37,244 bases of DNA from Psychromonas sp. (GCA_013619145.1 JABXKR010000295.1:1-37244), one strand, 5' to 3'. Shown: positions 8,669-16,378, numbered from the stretch's first letter. The notes: generated by a model not told the origin, from the sequence alone. Numbers and translations are program-made.

Positions 8669-9708
8669 CTGTTTCGATGCTGCAATCCTCATATTTAAAC
8701 TATATTGAGAACCCAAACCCGGATGACTTTGGTCCATCCATCGAGAGCTTTTTAGATTGGTTGGAAAAACCGACAGCGATGCTGCTGACGGGCAAAGACT
8801 CAAGTAAAATACGCGCGGTTTGTACGCTGCTGCATGGCAACGAGCCTTCAGGCACTAAAGCAATATTCAATTACCTGAAATCAAAAGAGACTCCTAGAGT
8901 CGATACCTTGTTTATTATTGCCTCTGTGGAGGCAGCCTCTGCCGATCCCCTTTTTGCGAACAGAATGTTACCGGGCAAACGTGATTTAAACCGCTGTTTC
9001 AGGCCCCCATATAATGACGCACAAGGACAAACTGCCAAAGCGATTTGCGACTTGCTGCTGCATATCAAGCCTGAGTGCCTGATCGATATTCATAATACGT
9101 CCGGCTCAGGCCCCGCCTTCGGGGTTGCCATTGTAGAAGATGCGAACCATGTAGCGCTAACCTCTCTGTTTACCAACGATTTGATTGTTACGGATCTACG
9201 TCTAGGTGCATTGATGGAACTCAGTGAGAAAGACGTGATCACCGTTACCATCGAATGTGGTGGCGTACAGGATCACTCTTCACAAATTATTGCTCTGGAG
9301 GGGCTGCAGCGTTATTTATCTAGCGAACATGTACTGGCCGAAACTGGTAACGAATACCCGGTAAATATTTATCACAACCCCATTCGCCTGGAAACCAAAA
9401 ATCATGGCGAAGTGGCCTATCACCAACATCCGAGCGATAAAGCGGTAATAACCCTGCCGGAACAAGCAGATAAGTTTAACTATGGCATGCTCCCAAAAGA
9501 CGAATGTATTGCTCATTTGAGCGAGGGTGGCTTAGGCCAACTCACTGCTAAGGATCACTTAGGAAACGAACGCCTGGATGAGTTTTTTACAGAGCATAAA
9601 GGCAAGCTTTATGCTCGCCATCCAATAAAAGTATTTATGGCAACAACCAGCCCGCTTATCGCTAAAACGGATTGTGTGTTTTACTTTATCGGCTATAACA
9701 CAGGCTAG
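8650..9708 (+). CDS. AstE/AspA-type zinc deacylase (M14 family)
   Basis: This is a zinc-dependent amide hydrolase related to succinylglutamate desuccinylase and aspartoacylase, 352 residues. Zinc ligands are visible in LLHGNEPSGTKA (His and Glu, about residue 67) and CLIDIHNTSGSG (His, about 144). RDLNRCFRPP carries the family's substrate-binding arginines (usually NRxF) and VTIECGGVQDHSS supplies the conserved Glu. The usual astCADB arginine-catabolism genes are absent, so AstE itself is unlikely. The first ATG overlaps the ligase gene; the ATG at 8677 is an alternative. Context suggests hydrolysis of an amide made or used by the upstream ligase. Confidence 0.85.
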   Translation: MERKNLTVSMLQSSYLNYIENPNPDDFGPSIESFLDWLEKPTAMLLTGKDSSKIRAVCTLLHGNEPSGTKAIFNYLKSKETPRVDTLFIIASVEAASADPLFANRMLPGKRDLNRCFRPPYNDAQGQTAKAICDLLLHIKPECLIDIHNTSGSGPAFGVAIVEDANHVALTSLFTNDLIVTDLRLGALMELSEKDVITVTIECGGVQDHSSQIIALEGLQRYLSSEHVLAETGNEYPVNIYHNPIRLETKNHGEVAYHQHPSDKAVITLPEQADKFNYGMLPKDECIAHLSEGGLGQLTAKDHLGNERLDEFFTEHKGKLYARHPIKVFMATTSPLIAKTDCVFYFIGYNTG

Positions 9709-9816
9709 AGGGTTCGAAGATAAACCTAATATAGTGAGTAGTGAACTAATAATTTTGCTGCCCTAAACTCTTTTATAGCTAAACTGTAAATATATTTCAG
9801 AGAAGATCTGCCACTC

Positions 9817-9975
9817 ATACCAAACTAGGTAAGTAAATGATCTAATATTGCGCAGGAGAAATTAATGAGAGCAAGGCGTTTGATTGAGCAATAGCTGGCT
9901 ATTGGGATTGAAAACAACGAAGTTATCGTTAATTTTAACCAGCAAGATTGACCAGATATTTACCTAGCTTGGTAT
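9817..9975. mobile_element. MITE, 159 bp, next to the aminotransferase gene
   Basis: Terminal inverted repeats ATACCAAACTAGGTAA (9817-9832) and TTACCTAGCTTGGTAT (9960-9975) match at 15 of 16 positions. The interior carries further dyads, CAATAG-CTGG-CTATTG (about 9888-9903) and AACGA-AGTTA-TCGTT. There is no transposase ORF. The sequence resembles a non-autonomous element I associate with Vibrio/Shewanella-type intergenic regions. No clear target-site duplication is visible. Its right end is 31 bp before the next start codon. Confidence 0.75.
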
Positions 9976-10006
9976 CACACACGCTTACTATTTTAAGAGG
10001 TTATTT

Positions 10007-10864
10007 ATGAGTATTGTATTTTTAAACGGTGATTTTATGCCTATGGAAGACGCTAAAATTTCTCCGATGGATCGTGGCTTTTTGTTTGGTGATGGTATTT
10101 ACGAAGTTATCCCCTCTTACGACGCTCATCTTATCGGGTTTGCGCCACACATAGAGCGTATGAATCAAGGTTTAAAATTGATCGGTATTGATTTTAAATG
10201 GGACAAAACAAAATGGTCAGAAGTTTGTAACACACTTATTAAAAAAAATGGCGCTGCTAACCTGGGTATTTATTTACATATCAGCCGAGGTGCCGACAGC
10301 AAACGCTTTCATGCATACACAGAGAATGTTCCCCCTACAGTTTTTGCATTTACCTTTGCAATTCCAGCTGCTAATTTAGCTGATAAATCAACAGCGAAAG
10401 CTTATAAAGTTTCAACGACTGAAGATTTACGCTGGCAGCGTTGTAACATAAAATCCACTGCACTTTTAGGTAATGTAATGCATTTTCAACATGGTTTTAG
10501 TCGCGGTTATAACGAAACAATTTTATTTAATAGCAACAATGAGATGACCGAAGGCAGTGCCTGTAACGCCTACATAGTTAAAGATGGTGTTGTAATTACA
10601 CCACCTTTGGATAATCAAATATTACCCGGTATTACACGTTTTATGCTATTAGATATTCTCGATAAACATAGCGACATTAAAGTTGAACAGCGCATTGTAA
10701 AAATGGATGAACTGTTTGCCGCTGATGAAGTTTGGTTAACAAGCTCAAGCAAAGAGATTGCCCCCGTTGTGCAAATCGATGGCAAACCGGTAGGTGATGG
10801 CGAAATTGGCGATCTATGGCTTGCCGCGCAAACCTTGTATAGCGCATATAAAGCTGATTATTAG
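10007..10864 (+). CDS. D-amino-acid aminotransferase (class IV PLP)
   Basis: A 285-residue fold-type IV aminotransferase, closest to D-alanine transaminase (Dat). It would swap amino groups between D-amino acids and 2-oxo acids, feeding D-Ala or D-Glu to cell wall or scavenging D-amino acids. Visible marks are SPMDRGFLFGDGIYEV at the N-terminus, the PLP lysine in RCNIKSTALLGNV (about residue 147), TEGSACNAYIV with the glutamate that contacts the pyridine nitrogen (about 181), and LTSSSKEIAPV. Branched-chain transaminase and aminodeoxychorismate lyase share the fold; the NIKS motif favours Dat. AAGAGG precedes the ATG. A MITE abuts the promoter side. Confidence 0.88.
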   Translation: MSIVFLNGDFMPMEDAKISPMDRGFLFGDGIYEVIPSYDAHLIGFAPHIERMNQGLKLIGIDFKWDKTKWSEVCNTLIKKNGAANLGIYLHISRGADSKRFHAYTENVPPTVFAFTFAIPAANLADKSTAKAYKVSTTEDLRWQRCNIKSTALLGNVMHFQHGFSRGYNETILFNSNNEMTEGSACNAYIVKDGVVITPPLDNQILPGITRFMLLDILDKHSDIKVEQRIVKMDELFAADEVWLTSSSKEIAPVVQIDGKPVGDGEIGDLWLAAQTLYSAYKADY

Positions 10865-10886
10865 CAGTTATTAATAATATTATCTA

Positions 10887-10908
10887 GGCGCAGCTCTGAA
10901 TCTGCGTC
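10887..10908 (+). terminator. Possible terminator after the aminotransferase gene
   Basis: GGCGCAG (10887-10893) and CTGCGTC (10902-10908) form a 7-bp stem with one G-T pair and an 8-nt loop, 23 bp past the stop. Only TTG follows, so the U-run is weak. Confidence 0.35.
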
Positions 10909-10967
10909 TTGAAGTGGTTTGCGTATAAAATCAGTAACTAAGAAATGATAAATATAAAAAGCAGAGT

Positions 10968-11204
10968 TTAACGATAGTTAATCGCTATACCTATTTCTGC
11001 CGACAAGGTTTGCAATTGATCACTACTATCTAAACGAATAGACCAATTAAGTCCGCTGCCTACAGCTGTAACAATATTTACTGTACCGATAAGCTCAACC
11101 TCATCAACTTGGGCCTGCAAGGTGACTTTTGCGTCTCCTTCTAGCTTCACCATAATTTCACGATGATTAGCAATGATTTTTCCCTGACTGAACGTAATTA
11201 GCAT
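10968..11204 (-). CDS. Small DUF3389-like protein
   Basis: A 78-residue protein beginning MLITFSQGKIIANHREIMVK and ending LSAEIGIAINYR, with a beta-rich pattern and no membrane or signal segment. It looks like the DUF3389 family of short proteins found in Vibrio and relatives; the assignment is from memory of the pattern SQGKI...A.VTLQA..D...WSI.LD..DQLQ. Function is unknown. AGAGAAG lies just upstream of the ATG. It is convergent with the aminotransferase gene. Confidence 0.7.
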   Translation of the reverse strand: MLITFSQGKIIANHREIMVKLEGDAKVTLQAQVDEVELIGTVNIVTAVGSGLNWSIRLDSSDQLQTLSAEIGIAINYR

Positions 11205-11461
11205 TTTGACTTCTCTGAGGTAGCGATTATTTAAACCATTTTACAATAACCTCAATCGCTTTTCACACTCCTTCAGCATTTATAAATTATAAACACGATG
11301 AAAATTACCAGCATAACAACAGAAGCATTAATTTGTTTAAGATAAGATGAAACACTAAGAGGCCACATTGATAGATAGATCCTGCCTTTTAATATGAGAA
11401 TCAATTGAATTCACCGGCAACTCACGTACCATATTCCCTAAAAACATTAGATGAGCCTTGT

Positions 11462-12451
11462 ATGCCTATTTCCAATTCATTAAAAACCACCTTGTTAACT
11501 GTTACTGATGCGCAAGAGATAATAGATATACAATTAATTCAAGGTGTTTGGGGCGGGTATGGCGAACTATTCAGAGTCAGGCTTAGCGGAGGAAACACTA
11601 GTTCTGTGGTTGTCAAATTAGTTAAAACACCGCAACCAGGCTCGCATCCTAAAGGCTGGAATACAACACGCTCTCACCAGCGAAAATTACACTCTTATCA
11701 AGTTGAGTCATACTGGTACCTGCATTACGCCAATCTGTGTAATGAGCAATGCTATCTACCCCGCTGTTTAGCCGCACAAAGTGACAGCGAGCAAATATTA
11801 TTAATATTGGAAGATTTAAGTGCAGTCGGTTATCCCGTTGTAAAAAAAGAAGTCTCCCTTGATGAAGCAAAAACCTGTATCACCTGGTTAGCTAATTTCC
11901 ATGCTTTGCATCTGCAAAAAAAAGTCACAGGTTTATGGCCTACAGGCAGCTATTGGCATCTGGCAACGCGGCCTGATGAATTGGCTGCTCTGCAGGATAT
12001 AAAACTTAAAAATGCAGCCCGGCAAATAGATCAAATTCTAAGTCAATGTGCTTTTCAAACCATTGTTCATGGCGATGCCAAACTGGCTAATTTCTGTTTC
12101 TCTGCTGATGGACAAAAAGTCGCCGCAGTTGATTTTCAATATGTGGGATTAGGTTGTGGCATGAAAGATCTGATTTTATTTATCAGCAGCTGCATCCCTC
12201 CACAAAACTGTTTTGAACTGGAATCACAGCTGCTTGATTATTACTTTCAGGCGTTAACTACAGCGGTTTTAACTACTCGCTCAGATATAGATGCTGTGCA
12301 ACTAGAGCTTGCCTGGCGACCTTTATATGCGCTTGCTTGGGCTGACTTTCAGCGTTTTGTAAAAGGTTGGTCTCCTGAGCACTGGAAGATTAATGAATAC
12401 ACTGAGCAGTTAACCGAGCAAGCAATCCATTCGTTAGAGCAATTCCAATAA
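11462..12451 (+). CDS. Phosphotransferase of the aminoglycoside/choline-kinase fold
   Basis: A protein-kinase-like small-molecule kinase, about 329 residues. The glycine loop and lysine are at [14 protein letters not shown] ... SVVVKLV, and the catalytic loop is [13 protein letters not shown] (HGDxxxxN), followed by AVDFQYVG, the metal-binding DFxxxG equivalent. It belongs to the ecdysteroid/choline-kinase-like group; the substrate is unknown. The open frame extends to a TTG at 11405, 19 codons upstream, but the family similarity begins near the ATG at 11462, which is preferred. A phosphatase gene follows after 17 bp with no terminator between, so an operon is likely. Confidence 0.82.
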   Translation: MPISNSLKTTLLTVTDAQEIIDIQLIQGVWGGYGELFRVRLSGGNTSSVVVKLVKTPQPGSHPKGWNTTRSHQRKLHSYQVESYWYLHYANLCNEQCYLPRCLAAQSDSEQILLILEDLSAVGYPVVKKEVSLDEAKTCITWLANFHALHLQKKVTGLWPTGSYWHLATRPDELAALQDIKLKNAARQIDQILSQCAFQTIVHGDAKLANFCFSADGQKVAAVDFQYVGLGCGMKDLILFISSCIPPQNCFELESQLLDYYFQALTTAVLTTRSDIDAVQLELAWRPLYALAWADFQRFVKGWSPEHWKINEYTEQLTEQAIHSLEQFQ

Positions 12452-12468
12452 AAAGAGGTCCGATAGCT

Positions 12469-13380
12469 TTGTTATTAACAACAGACACTCTCAATCAATT
12501 AAGTTTATTAGCCATCAAAGCTGCAGAGCAAGCGGGAGATTATATCCGAGGCTTTGACAGATCTTTATTAAAGACTCACTTTAAAGATGCGGGAAGCAGT
12601 AAAAGCTCACAAGTGGTCACCGAAGTGGATTTGACCAGTCAGGATATTATCTTAAACATTTTACAACCGAGTTGCGATTTATATGATTTAGCGCTGTTAA
12701 GCGAAGAAAACACCAACGAACAGGATGTGCTAAACCATCCGCGTTTTGATAAAGATTATTTTTGGTGTATTGATCCGCTCGATGGCACCTTACCTTTTAT
12801 CGAAGGAAGTGACGGTTATGCGGTCTCGATTGCATTAGTCTCTCGTTGTGGCAAACCTGTAATTGCCGTGGTTCATCAACCGACAAAAAATATTACCTAC
12901 CATACGTCAGTCGATCAATTTGGCCAAAGCGTGAGTTACAAAAACAAGAAGCAGTTAAACAAGTCAGCAAAAGCTGCGAGTAAAATCTTTACTTTTTATT
13001 GCGATAGAAGTTTTCTATCTAGTAAAAAATTCCCCTTATTAATTAACCAGTTGAAAACTCTCGCCAGACAATCGGGTTATGACAATTTTGCAGTTAAACA
13101 GGATGCGGGCGCCGTGATCAACGCGCTGTCTGTTATCGAAAATAGTCCCGCTTGTTATATTAAACTACCCAAAAAACAGTTAGGCGGAGGTTGCTTGTGG
13201 GACTTTAGTGCAACTGCGTGTTTGGCTAAGGCAAGTGCTATCTGGGTGAGTGATATTAACGGCAAGTTATTAGAGTTAAATCAACGTGATTCAAATTACA
13301 TGAACCACCAAGGTGTACTCTATACATCAGACAAAAAGCTTGCACAGCAAATCATTGCCATATGTGCTTTATTAAAGTAA
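12469..13380 (+). CDS. Inositol-monophosphatase/CysQ-family phosphatase
   Basis: A 303-residue Mg-dependent, Li-sensitive-type phosphatase. Metal ligands are visible in LLSEENTNE (Glu), CIDPLDGTLPFIEG (DPLDGT, about residue 100) and GGGCLWDFSATACLA (WD motif, about 245). This set defines the IMPase/3'(2'),5'-bisphosphate nucleotidase/FBPase family; the loop arrangement is nearest to CysQ, but a sugar or inositol phosphate is equally possible. The start is TTG, preceded by AAGAGG at a suitable distance. It sits 17 bp after a small-molecule kinase gene, so the pair may add and remove a phosphate on related compounds. Confidence 0.85.
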   Translation: MLLTTDTLNQLSLLAIKAAEQAGDYIRGFDRSLLKTHFKDAGSSKSSQVVTEVDLTSQDIILNILQPSCDLYDLALLSEENTNEQDVLNHPRFDKDYFWCIDPLDGTLPFIEGSDGYAVSIALVSRCGKPVIAVVHQPTKNITYHTSVDQFGQSVSYKNKKQLNKSAKAASKIFTFYCDRSFLSSKKFPLLINQLKTLARQSGYDNFAVKQDAGAVINALSVIENSPACYIKLPKKQLGGGCLWDFSATACLAKASAIWVSDINGKLLELNQRDSNYMNHQGVLYTSDKKLAQQIIAICALLK

Positions 13381-13517
13381 CAAAAAACAATTCACTTACG
13401 AAAATCACCTTCCATTTTTCTCGCAACAAAGTCTGTTTGTATTTTTATCTGTTTAATAAAATATAATTGATATTTAAGAATAGCTGATTCAGCATTTAGA
13501 GAAAAAACAAAGAAAAA

Positions 13518-13539
13518 ATGCGGCCGTGGAAGGCCGCAT
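13518..13539 (-). terminator. Strong minus-strand rho-independent terminator
   Basis: ATGCGGCC (13539-13532 on the minus strand) pairs perfectly with GGCCGCAT (13525-13518) around loop TTCCAC and is followed by TTTTTCTTTG. On the plus strand no T-run follows, so it does not serve the upstream phosphatase gene. Its presence implies a minus-strand transcript arriving from the right. Confidence 0.8.
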
Positions 13540-13608
13540 AACGCAAAAAAGGCGCAAAAAGGAATGTTATGAAACTCAAACATAGCTGTTGCTGCCACAA
13601 CGGGTGCA

Positions 13609-13624
13609 ATGAAAGCGTTTACAT
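13609..13624. promoter_or_regulatory. LacI/GalR-family operator O1
   Basis: TGAAAGCGTTTACA (13610-13623) fits the LacI-family consensus TGNAANCGNTTNCA at every defined position. It lies about 23-36 nt inside the predicted minus-strand transcript, a normal position for a blocking operator. Confidence 0.6.
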
Positions 13625-13652
13625 AGTAATGACCTGTTAGTCATTGAGGTGA

Positions 13653-13695
13653 AGTATAAAGCCCTAAATCAAAAGTTTCCGTGATCAAAATCACA
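13653..13695 (-). promoter_or_regulatory. Class II CRP-dependent promoter, minus strand
   Basis: The CRP site TGTGATTTTGATCACG (13695-13680) differs from the TGTGA-N6-TCACA ideal at one base. A -10 element TATACT (13658-13653) follows with no -35 box. A start near 13646 puts the CRP centre at -41.5, the classic class II distance. The near-palindromic site could also act on the plus strand towards the isomerase gene, but the -10 there (GATAGT) is poor and the gene is about 400 bp away. Confidence 0.65.
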
Positions 13696-13710
13696 AGAAA
13701 GCGCTTACAT
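13696..13710. promoter_or_regulatory. LacI/GalR-family operator O2
   Basis: AGAAAGCGCTTACA (13696-13709) matches TGNAANCGNTTNCA except at the first base. It abuts the CRP site and is centred 86 bp from O1, about eight helical turns, suitable for looping. No LacI-family gene lies in this window. Confidence 0.5.
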
Positions 13711-14092
13711 GAAGAAAGATAGTTACAAACTGTTACAAAGCGGGTTATTTCGTATAGAACTCACTTTAAAATGTATTAGAGGTAATCATTACAGCTTTTA
13801 TTTGTTACTCTTAAGTCTTAAAGTATTTATTAGCTCAAGAAAAATCTACGAAAATTGAGATAATAAAACAGAAACGCTATTCTGGCACAAAAGAACTTTA
13901 ATTACACCATACATTTATAGATAGTCAACAAATAAGCCTTTGACTTATAAATTAAAAAAAGAAGAAACTTTTAAAGCAGACTATTACTGCATTCAAAGCC
14001 AATAAGCAGGCAGCTGGGATATTATACGCAGGGCATTATTCCCAAGCCGCGCATAACATCCTCTATTGTAAGTATCATAGAAGGAAAGCAGT

Positions 14093-14809
14093 ATGTACCT
14101 AGGTGTTCAGCTTTATTCTTTTGAAAAACAGTATGTTTTAAATGAACCTGATTATATTTTCAGGCGCCTGGCTGAAATCGGTTATCAAGCTATCGAAATG
14201 CCATTTCCAATGGACGTTGCTCCCTATATCAAGGAGTATAACCTACACTATTCAGCACTGCATACAGGCACTGACGCGCTGAAAGATTTATCCGCAATCA
14301 TAACTCACCTTCACTCCAATGACTGCCAGAATCTATGTGTATCAGGTCCTTTGACATGGCATGATCAAAGTTTAAATAACTTTGAAAAGACATGTACATA
14401 TCTAAATAAGAAAGCCGAATTGTTAAAGTCAGAAGGAATAAAAGTACATTATCATAACCATGATTTTGAATTTAAACTCGCGGAAAATGACAGGACTCCC
14501 TTTGAGATTCTATTGCAGCAACTGGATCCTGCGCTTATTCAATTGTGTGTTGATACTGGCTGGGTTGATATAGCAGGCCGAGATCCCGTCTCTTTTTTAA
14601 AGGAAAATAGAAGCAGAATATCCTATGTGCATTTAAGAGACTTTCTAAATGGCAAGTCGGTAGCACTAGGGCAAGGTTCTGTTGATGTCGCAGGTATTGT
14701 AAATGAGTTAAGTAACAATTCAGCACTAGAGTGGCTGATAGTCGAGCATGAACCTGAGAATGATACCCTTAAAAAATTATCGATAAGCAGATCTTATCTA
14801 AAAACATAA
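14093..14809 (+). CDS. Sugar-phosphate isomerase/epimerase (xylose-isomerase-like TIM barrel)
   Basis: A 238-residue AP-endonuclease-2/xylose-isomerase-fold enzyme. Metal-site motifs are IKVHYHNHDFEF (about residue 125), IQLCVDTGWV (about 150), ISYVHLRDF (about 180), VALGQGSVDV and WLIVEHEPE (about 220), in the usual order and spacing. Relatives act on sugars, inositols or keto-sugars; the substrate cannot be told. GAAGGAAAG lies upstream of the ATG. No sugar transport genes are adjacent. It lies downstream of a CRP/LacI-type control region that appears to face the other way. Confidence 0.87.
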   Translation: MYLGVQLYSFEKQYVLNEPDYIFRRLAEIGYQAIEMPFPMDVAPYIKEYNLHYSALHTGTDALKDLSAIITHLHSNDCQNLCVSGPLTWHDQSLNNFEKTCTYLNKKAELLKSEGIKVHYHNHDFEFKLAENDRTPFEILLQQLDPALIQLCVDTGWVDIAGRDPVSFLKENRSRISYVHLRDFLNGKSVALGQGSVDVAGIVNELSNNSALEWLIVEHEPENDTLKKLSISRSYLKT

Positions 14810-14880
14810 TTATCGCTGTAAGCTCTCCCGCAGACAAGACTGTAATACAGCAAACTGCAACCGTTTGCTATGATAGTTAG

Positions 14881-15099
14881 TTAGTCGTCATAATCATCAC
14901 CTAGCAACTCCTTAAGTCGTTGTTGCTCTTTAAAATCTTCAATACTGCGGCGAACCTGACCTTTGTCCCGACCTGGTTGCTTCTGGGGCTCTTTACGGAC
15001 AGGGATTGAATCCTCTTCCCTGTCATCTTCATATTGCCACTCTTCTGTATCTTGAATTTCGTCATCAATTTGCTGAGAACTATTATTACTGTTTTCCAT
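14881..15099 (-). CDS. Small acidic protein, possibly PA3496-like
   Basis: A 72-residue, strongly charged protein: an acidic N-terminal half (many Glu/Asp/Gln), a basic middle KEPQKQPGRDKGQVRR, and a C-terminus RRSIEDFKEQQRLKELLGDD. That last helix resembles the PA3496 family of small proteins, whose function is not firmly known. The frame opens at a TTG (15111), but TTGGAG there serves as Shine-Dalgarno for the ATG at 15099, which is chosen. No membrane segment. It probably follows another small gene on the same strand. Confidence 0.65.
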   Translation of the reverse strand: MENSNNSSQQIDDEIQDTEEWQYEDDREEDSIPVRKEPQKQPGRDKGQVRRSIEDFKEQQRLKELLGDDYDD

Positions 15100-15115
15100 T
15101 TCATACTCCAAAAAA

Positions 15116-15313
15116 CTAGTTAATAACTATCACTATGTGATGTACATCGGTTGGCATTGCAATCATATGCCAATTTCCGAGACTGAAATCATCGCAATTA
15201 TTGTCTTTTTTAATAAAGAAAAAAACACGAGGGTCTTGTCTTTTACTTATACCTGCAAATAAGCACTCGGTTTCACTAAATTCAGCTCGCACAGGGATGT
15301 GAACGACAATCCA
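15116..15313 (-). CDS. Small hypothetical protein, start uncertain
   Basis: An open frame ends 16 bp before the next small gene and could be its operon partner. The C-terminal 60 residues look coding: VRAEFSETECLFAGISK, then RQDPRVFFFIKK, then GNWHMIAMPTDVHHIVIV. The formal ATG lies at 15424, but the intervening translation is poor in protein character. GAGGGAA near 15330 points to a start at about 15313, where only an ATT codon is available; a GTG follows a few codons later. I do not recognise a family. It could be a chance ORF. Confidence 0.35.
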   Translation of the reverse strand, partial: WIVVHIPVRAEFSETECLFAGISKRQDPRVFFFIKKDNNCDDFSLGNWHMIAMPTDVHHIVIVIN

Positions 15314-15561
15314 AACTACTTCCCTCTTTATTAATAATAAAGAATAAAGGGGGTTATTTGTCAAGGTAAAAAACGGTTGCCGAATGTGGGGCGAATATCT
15401 ACAACCCCACACACCATAAAACAAGATGCCCTGACGCTTACTAAAGCATTATGCTTAGTTTATAAAAACGGCAATGATTGATCTTCGCAGTTAAACGTTG
15501 CTCGCAAGCCCGCTCTCTATTCTATACTCAACATAAGTGCTTTAAAAAGGAGTGGCTCGTT

Positions 15562-16329
15562 ATGTTAAAAGCCCTTTTTATCGATTTAAGTGGCGTATTA
15601 TATGTAGGAAATAAAGTTATCCCTGGTGCTGTTGCAGCAGTAGCCAAAGCCAGGGCAAAGCAGCTACAGTTACGTTTTGTCACTAATACTTCCCGCAGAA
15701 CACGTACTCAGATATTAATGGACCTCAAAAACTTAGGCTTTGAACTAGCGGAAGAGGAACTCTTTACGGCACCTATTGCAGCCCATGCCTGGTTACAAGA
15801 AAAACAACTACGCCCCTATTGTCTTATTCATCAAAACATCAAAAGCGAATTCTCAGATCTCATTCAGACTAATCCTAATGCGGTTATTATTGGCGATGCT
15901 GAACAGGACTTTTGTTATGATAAGTTAAACCGGGCTTTCCAATTATGTCAGCAAGGAGCGCCTTTACTTGGTATCGGTTGCAACCGTTTTTTTAAACTAG
16001 ATGAGCAGTTATTGCTCGATGCAGGACCTTTTATCAAAGCGATTGAGTTTGCAGCATCTACCCAAGCTATTATCTTAGGAAAACCATCCCGGGATTTTTT
16101 TCTGCAGGCACTGGCATCAACAAATTTACAGGCAGATCAAGTTTTAATGATTGGTGATGATATCTATGGCGATGTTGAGGGCGCAATCAATGCCGGACTG
16201 CATGGCTGTTTAGTGCGTACGGGAAAATACCAGCAAGGCGATGAAAACAAAATCAGCTTGCCGCATCAGAGTGCCGACTCAATCGTTGAAGCCGTCGATT
16301 ATGCTTTGTTGAATTATCGCAACAGTTAA
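15562..16329 (+). CDS. HAD-IIA phosphatase, LHPP-like (TIGR01458 type)
   Basis: A 255-residue HAD-superfamily hydrolase. Motif I is FIDLSGVLYVG, with Ser in place of the usual second Asp's neighbour, as in LHPP (phospholysine phosphohistidine inorganic pyrophosphate phosphatase). Motif II is RFVTNTSRRTR, motif III the lysine in IILGKPSRDFF (about residue 175), and motif IV is LMIGDDIYGDVEGAINAGLH (about 198). The frame runs further upstream to 15478, but AAGGAGTGG lies 6 nt before the ATG at 15562 and similarity begins there. The cellular substrate is unknown. The gene appears monocistronic. Confidence 0.88.
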   Translation: MLKALFIDLSGVLYVGNKVIPGAVAAVAKARAKQLQLRFVTNTSRRTRTQILMDLKNLGFELAEEELFTAPIAAHAWLQEKQLRPYCLIHQNIKSEFSDLIQTNPNAVIIGDAEQDFCYDKLNRAFQLCQQGAPLLGIGCNRFFKLDEQLLLDAGPFIKAIEFAASTQAIILGKPSRDFFLQALASTNLQADQVLMIGDDIYGDVEGAINAGLHGCLVRTGKYQQGDENKISLPHQSADSIVEAVDYALLNYRNS

Positions 16330-16378
16330 TATACCCATGTTACTTCAAGATGCAAAATCAGCAAGCCAAAGTAATTCG
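16330..16378. repeat. Possible fragment of a dispersed intergenic repeat
   Basis: ATACCCATGTTACTTCAAG followed by ATGC resembles a short sequence I associate with intergenic regions of Vibrio-like bacteria. It fills the gap between two convergent genes. Recognition is from memory and unverified. Confidence 0.3.

Larger units (their letters stand above)
13512..13645 (-). ncRNA. Candidate CRP-activated small RNA
   Basis: The predicted transcript of about 134 nt starts near 13645 and ends after a strong rho-independent terminator. Its 5' end folds as AATGAC-TAACAG-GTCATT (13645-13628). A second hairpin GTTG-TGGCAG-CAAC follows (about 13602-13588). A single-stranded U-rich stretch with CATTCCTTTTTGCG could pair with Shine-Dalgarno regions and bind Hfq. 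No known sRNA (Spot 42, CyaR, SgrS, RyhB) is recognised. Promoter, hairpins and terminator are seen directly; the RNA itself is inference. Confidence 0.5.
13381..14092. other. 700-bp intergenic region with a minus-strand regulated promoter
   Basis: There is no convincing protein gene. A 68-codon minus frame at 13392-13598 runs straight through a terminator and is rejected. The right half (13711-14092) is AT-rich, contains a tandem GTTACAAA at about 13722-13739 and should hold the promoter of the isomerase gene at 14093. The left half holds the sRNA candidate and its control sites, listed separately. Confidence 0.6.

Noticed and set aside
8650-9708. Calling the deacylase AstE of the arginine succinyltransferase pathway
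   Set aside because: No astA, astB, astC or astD lies nearby and it is coupled to a GCS2-family ligase instead.
13392-13598. 68-codon minus frame with a Phe-rich stretch (FHNIPFCAFFALCG), reminiscent of a phenylalanine leader peptide
   Set aside because: The frame runs through the strong terminator and beyond, no phe gene follows on that strand, and T-rich sequence yields Phe codons by chance. The sRNA reading fits better.
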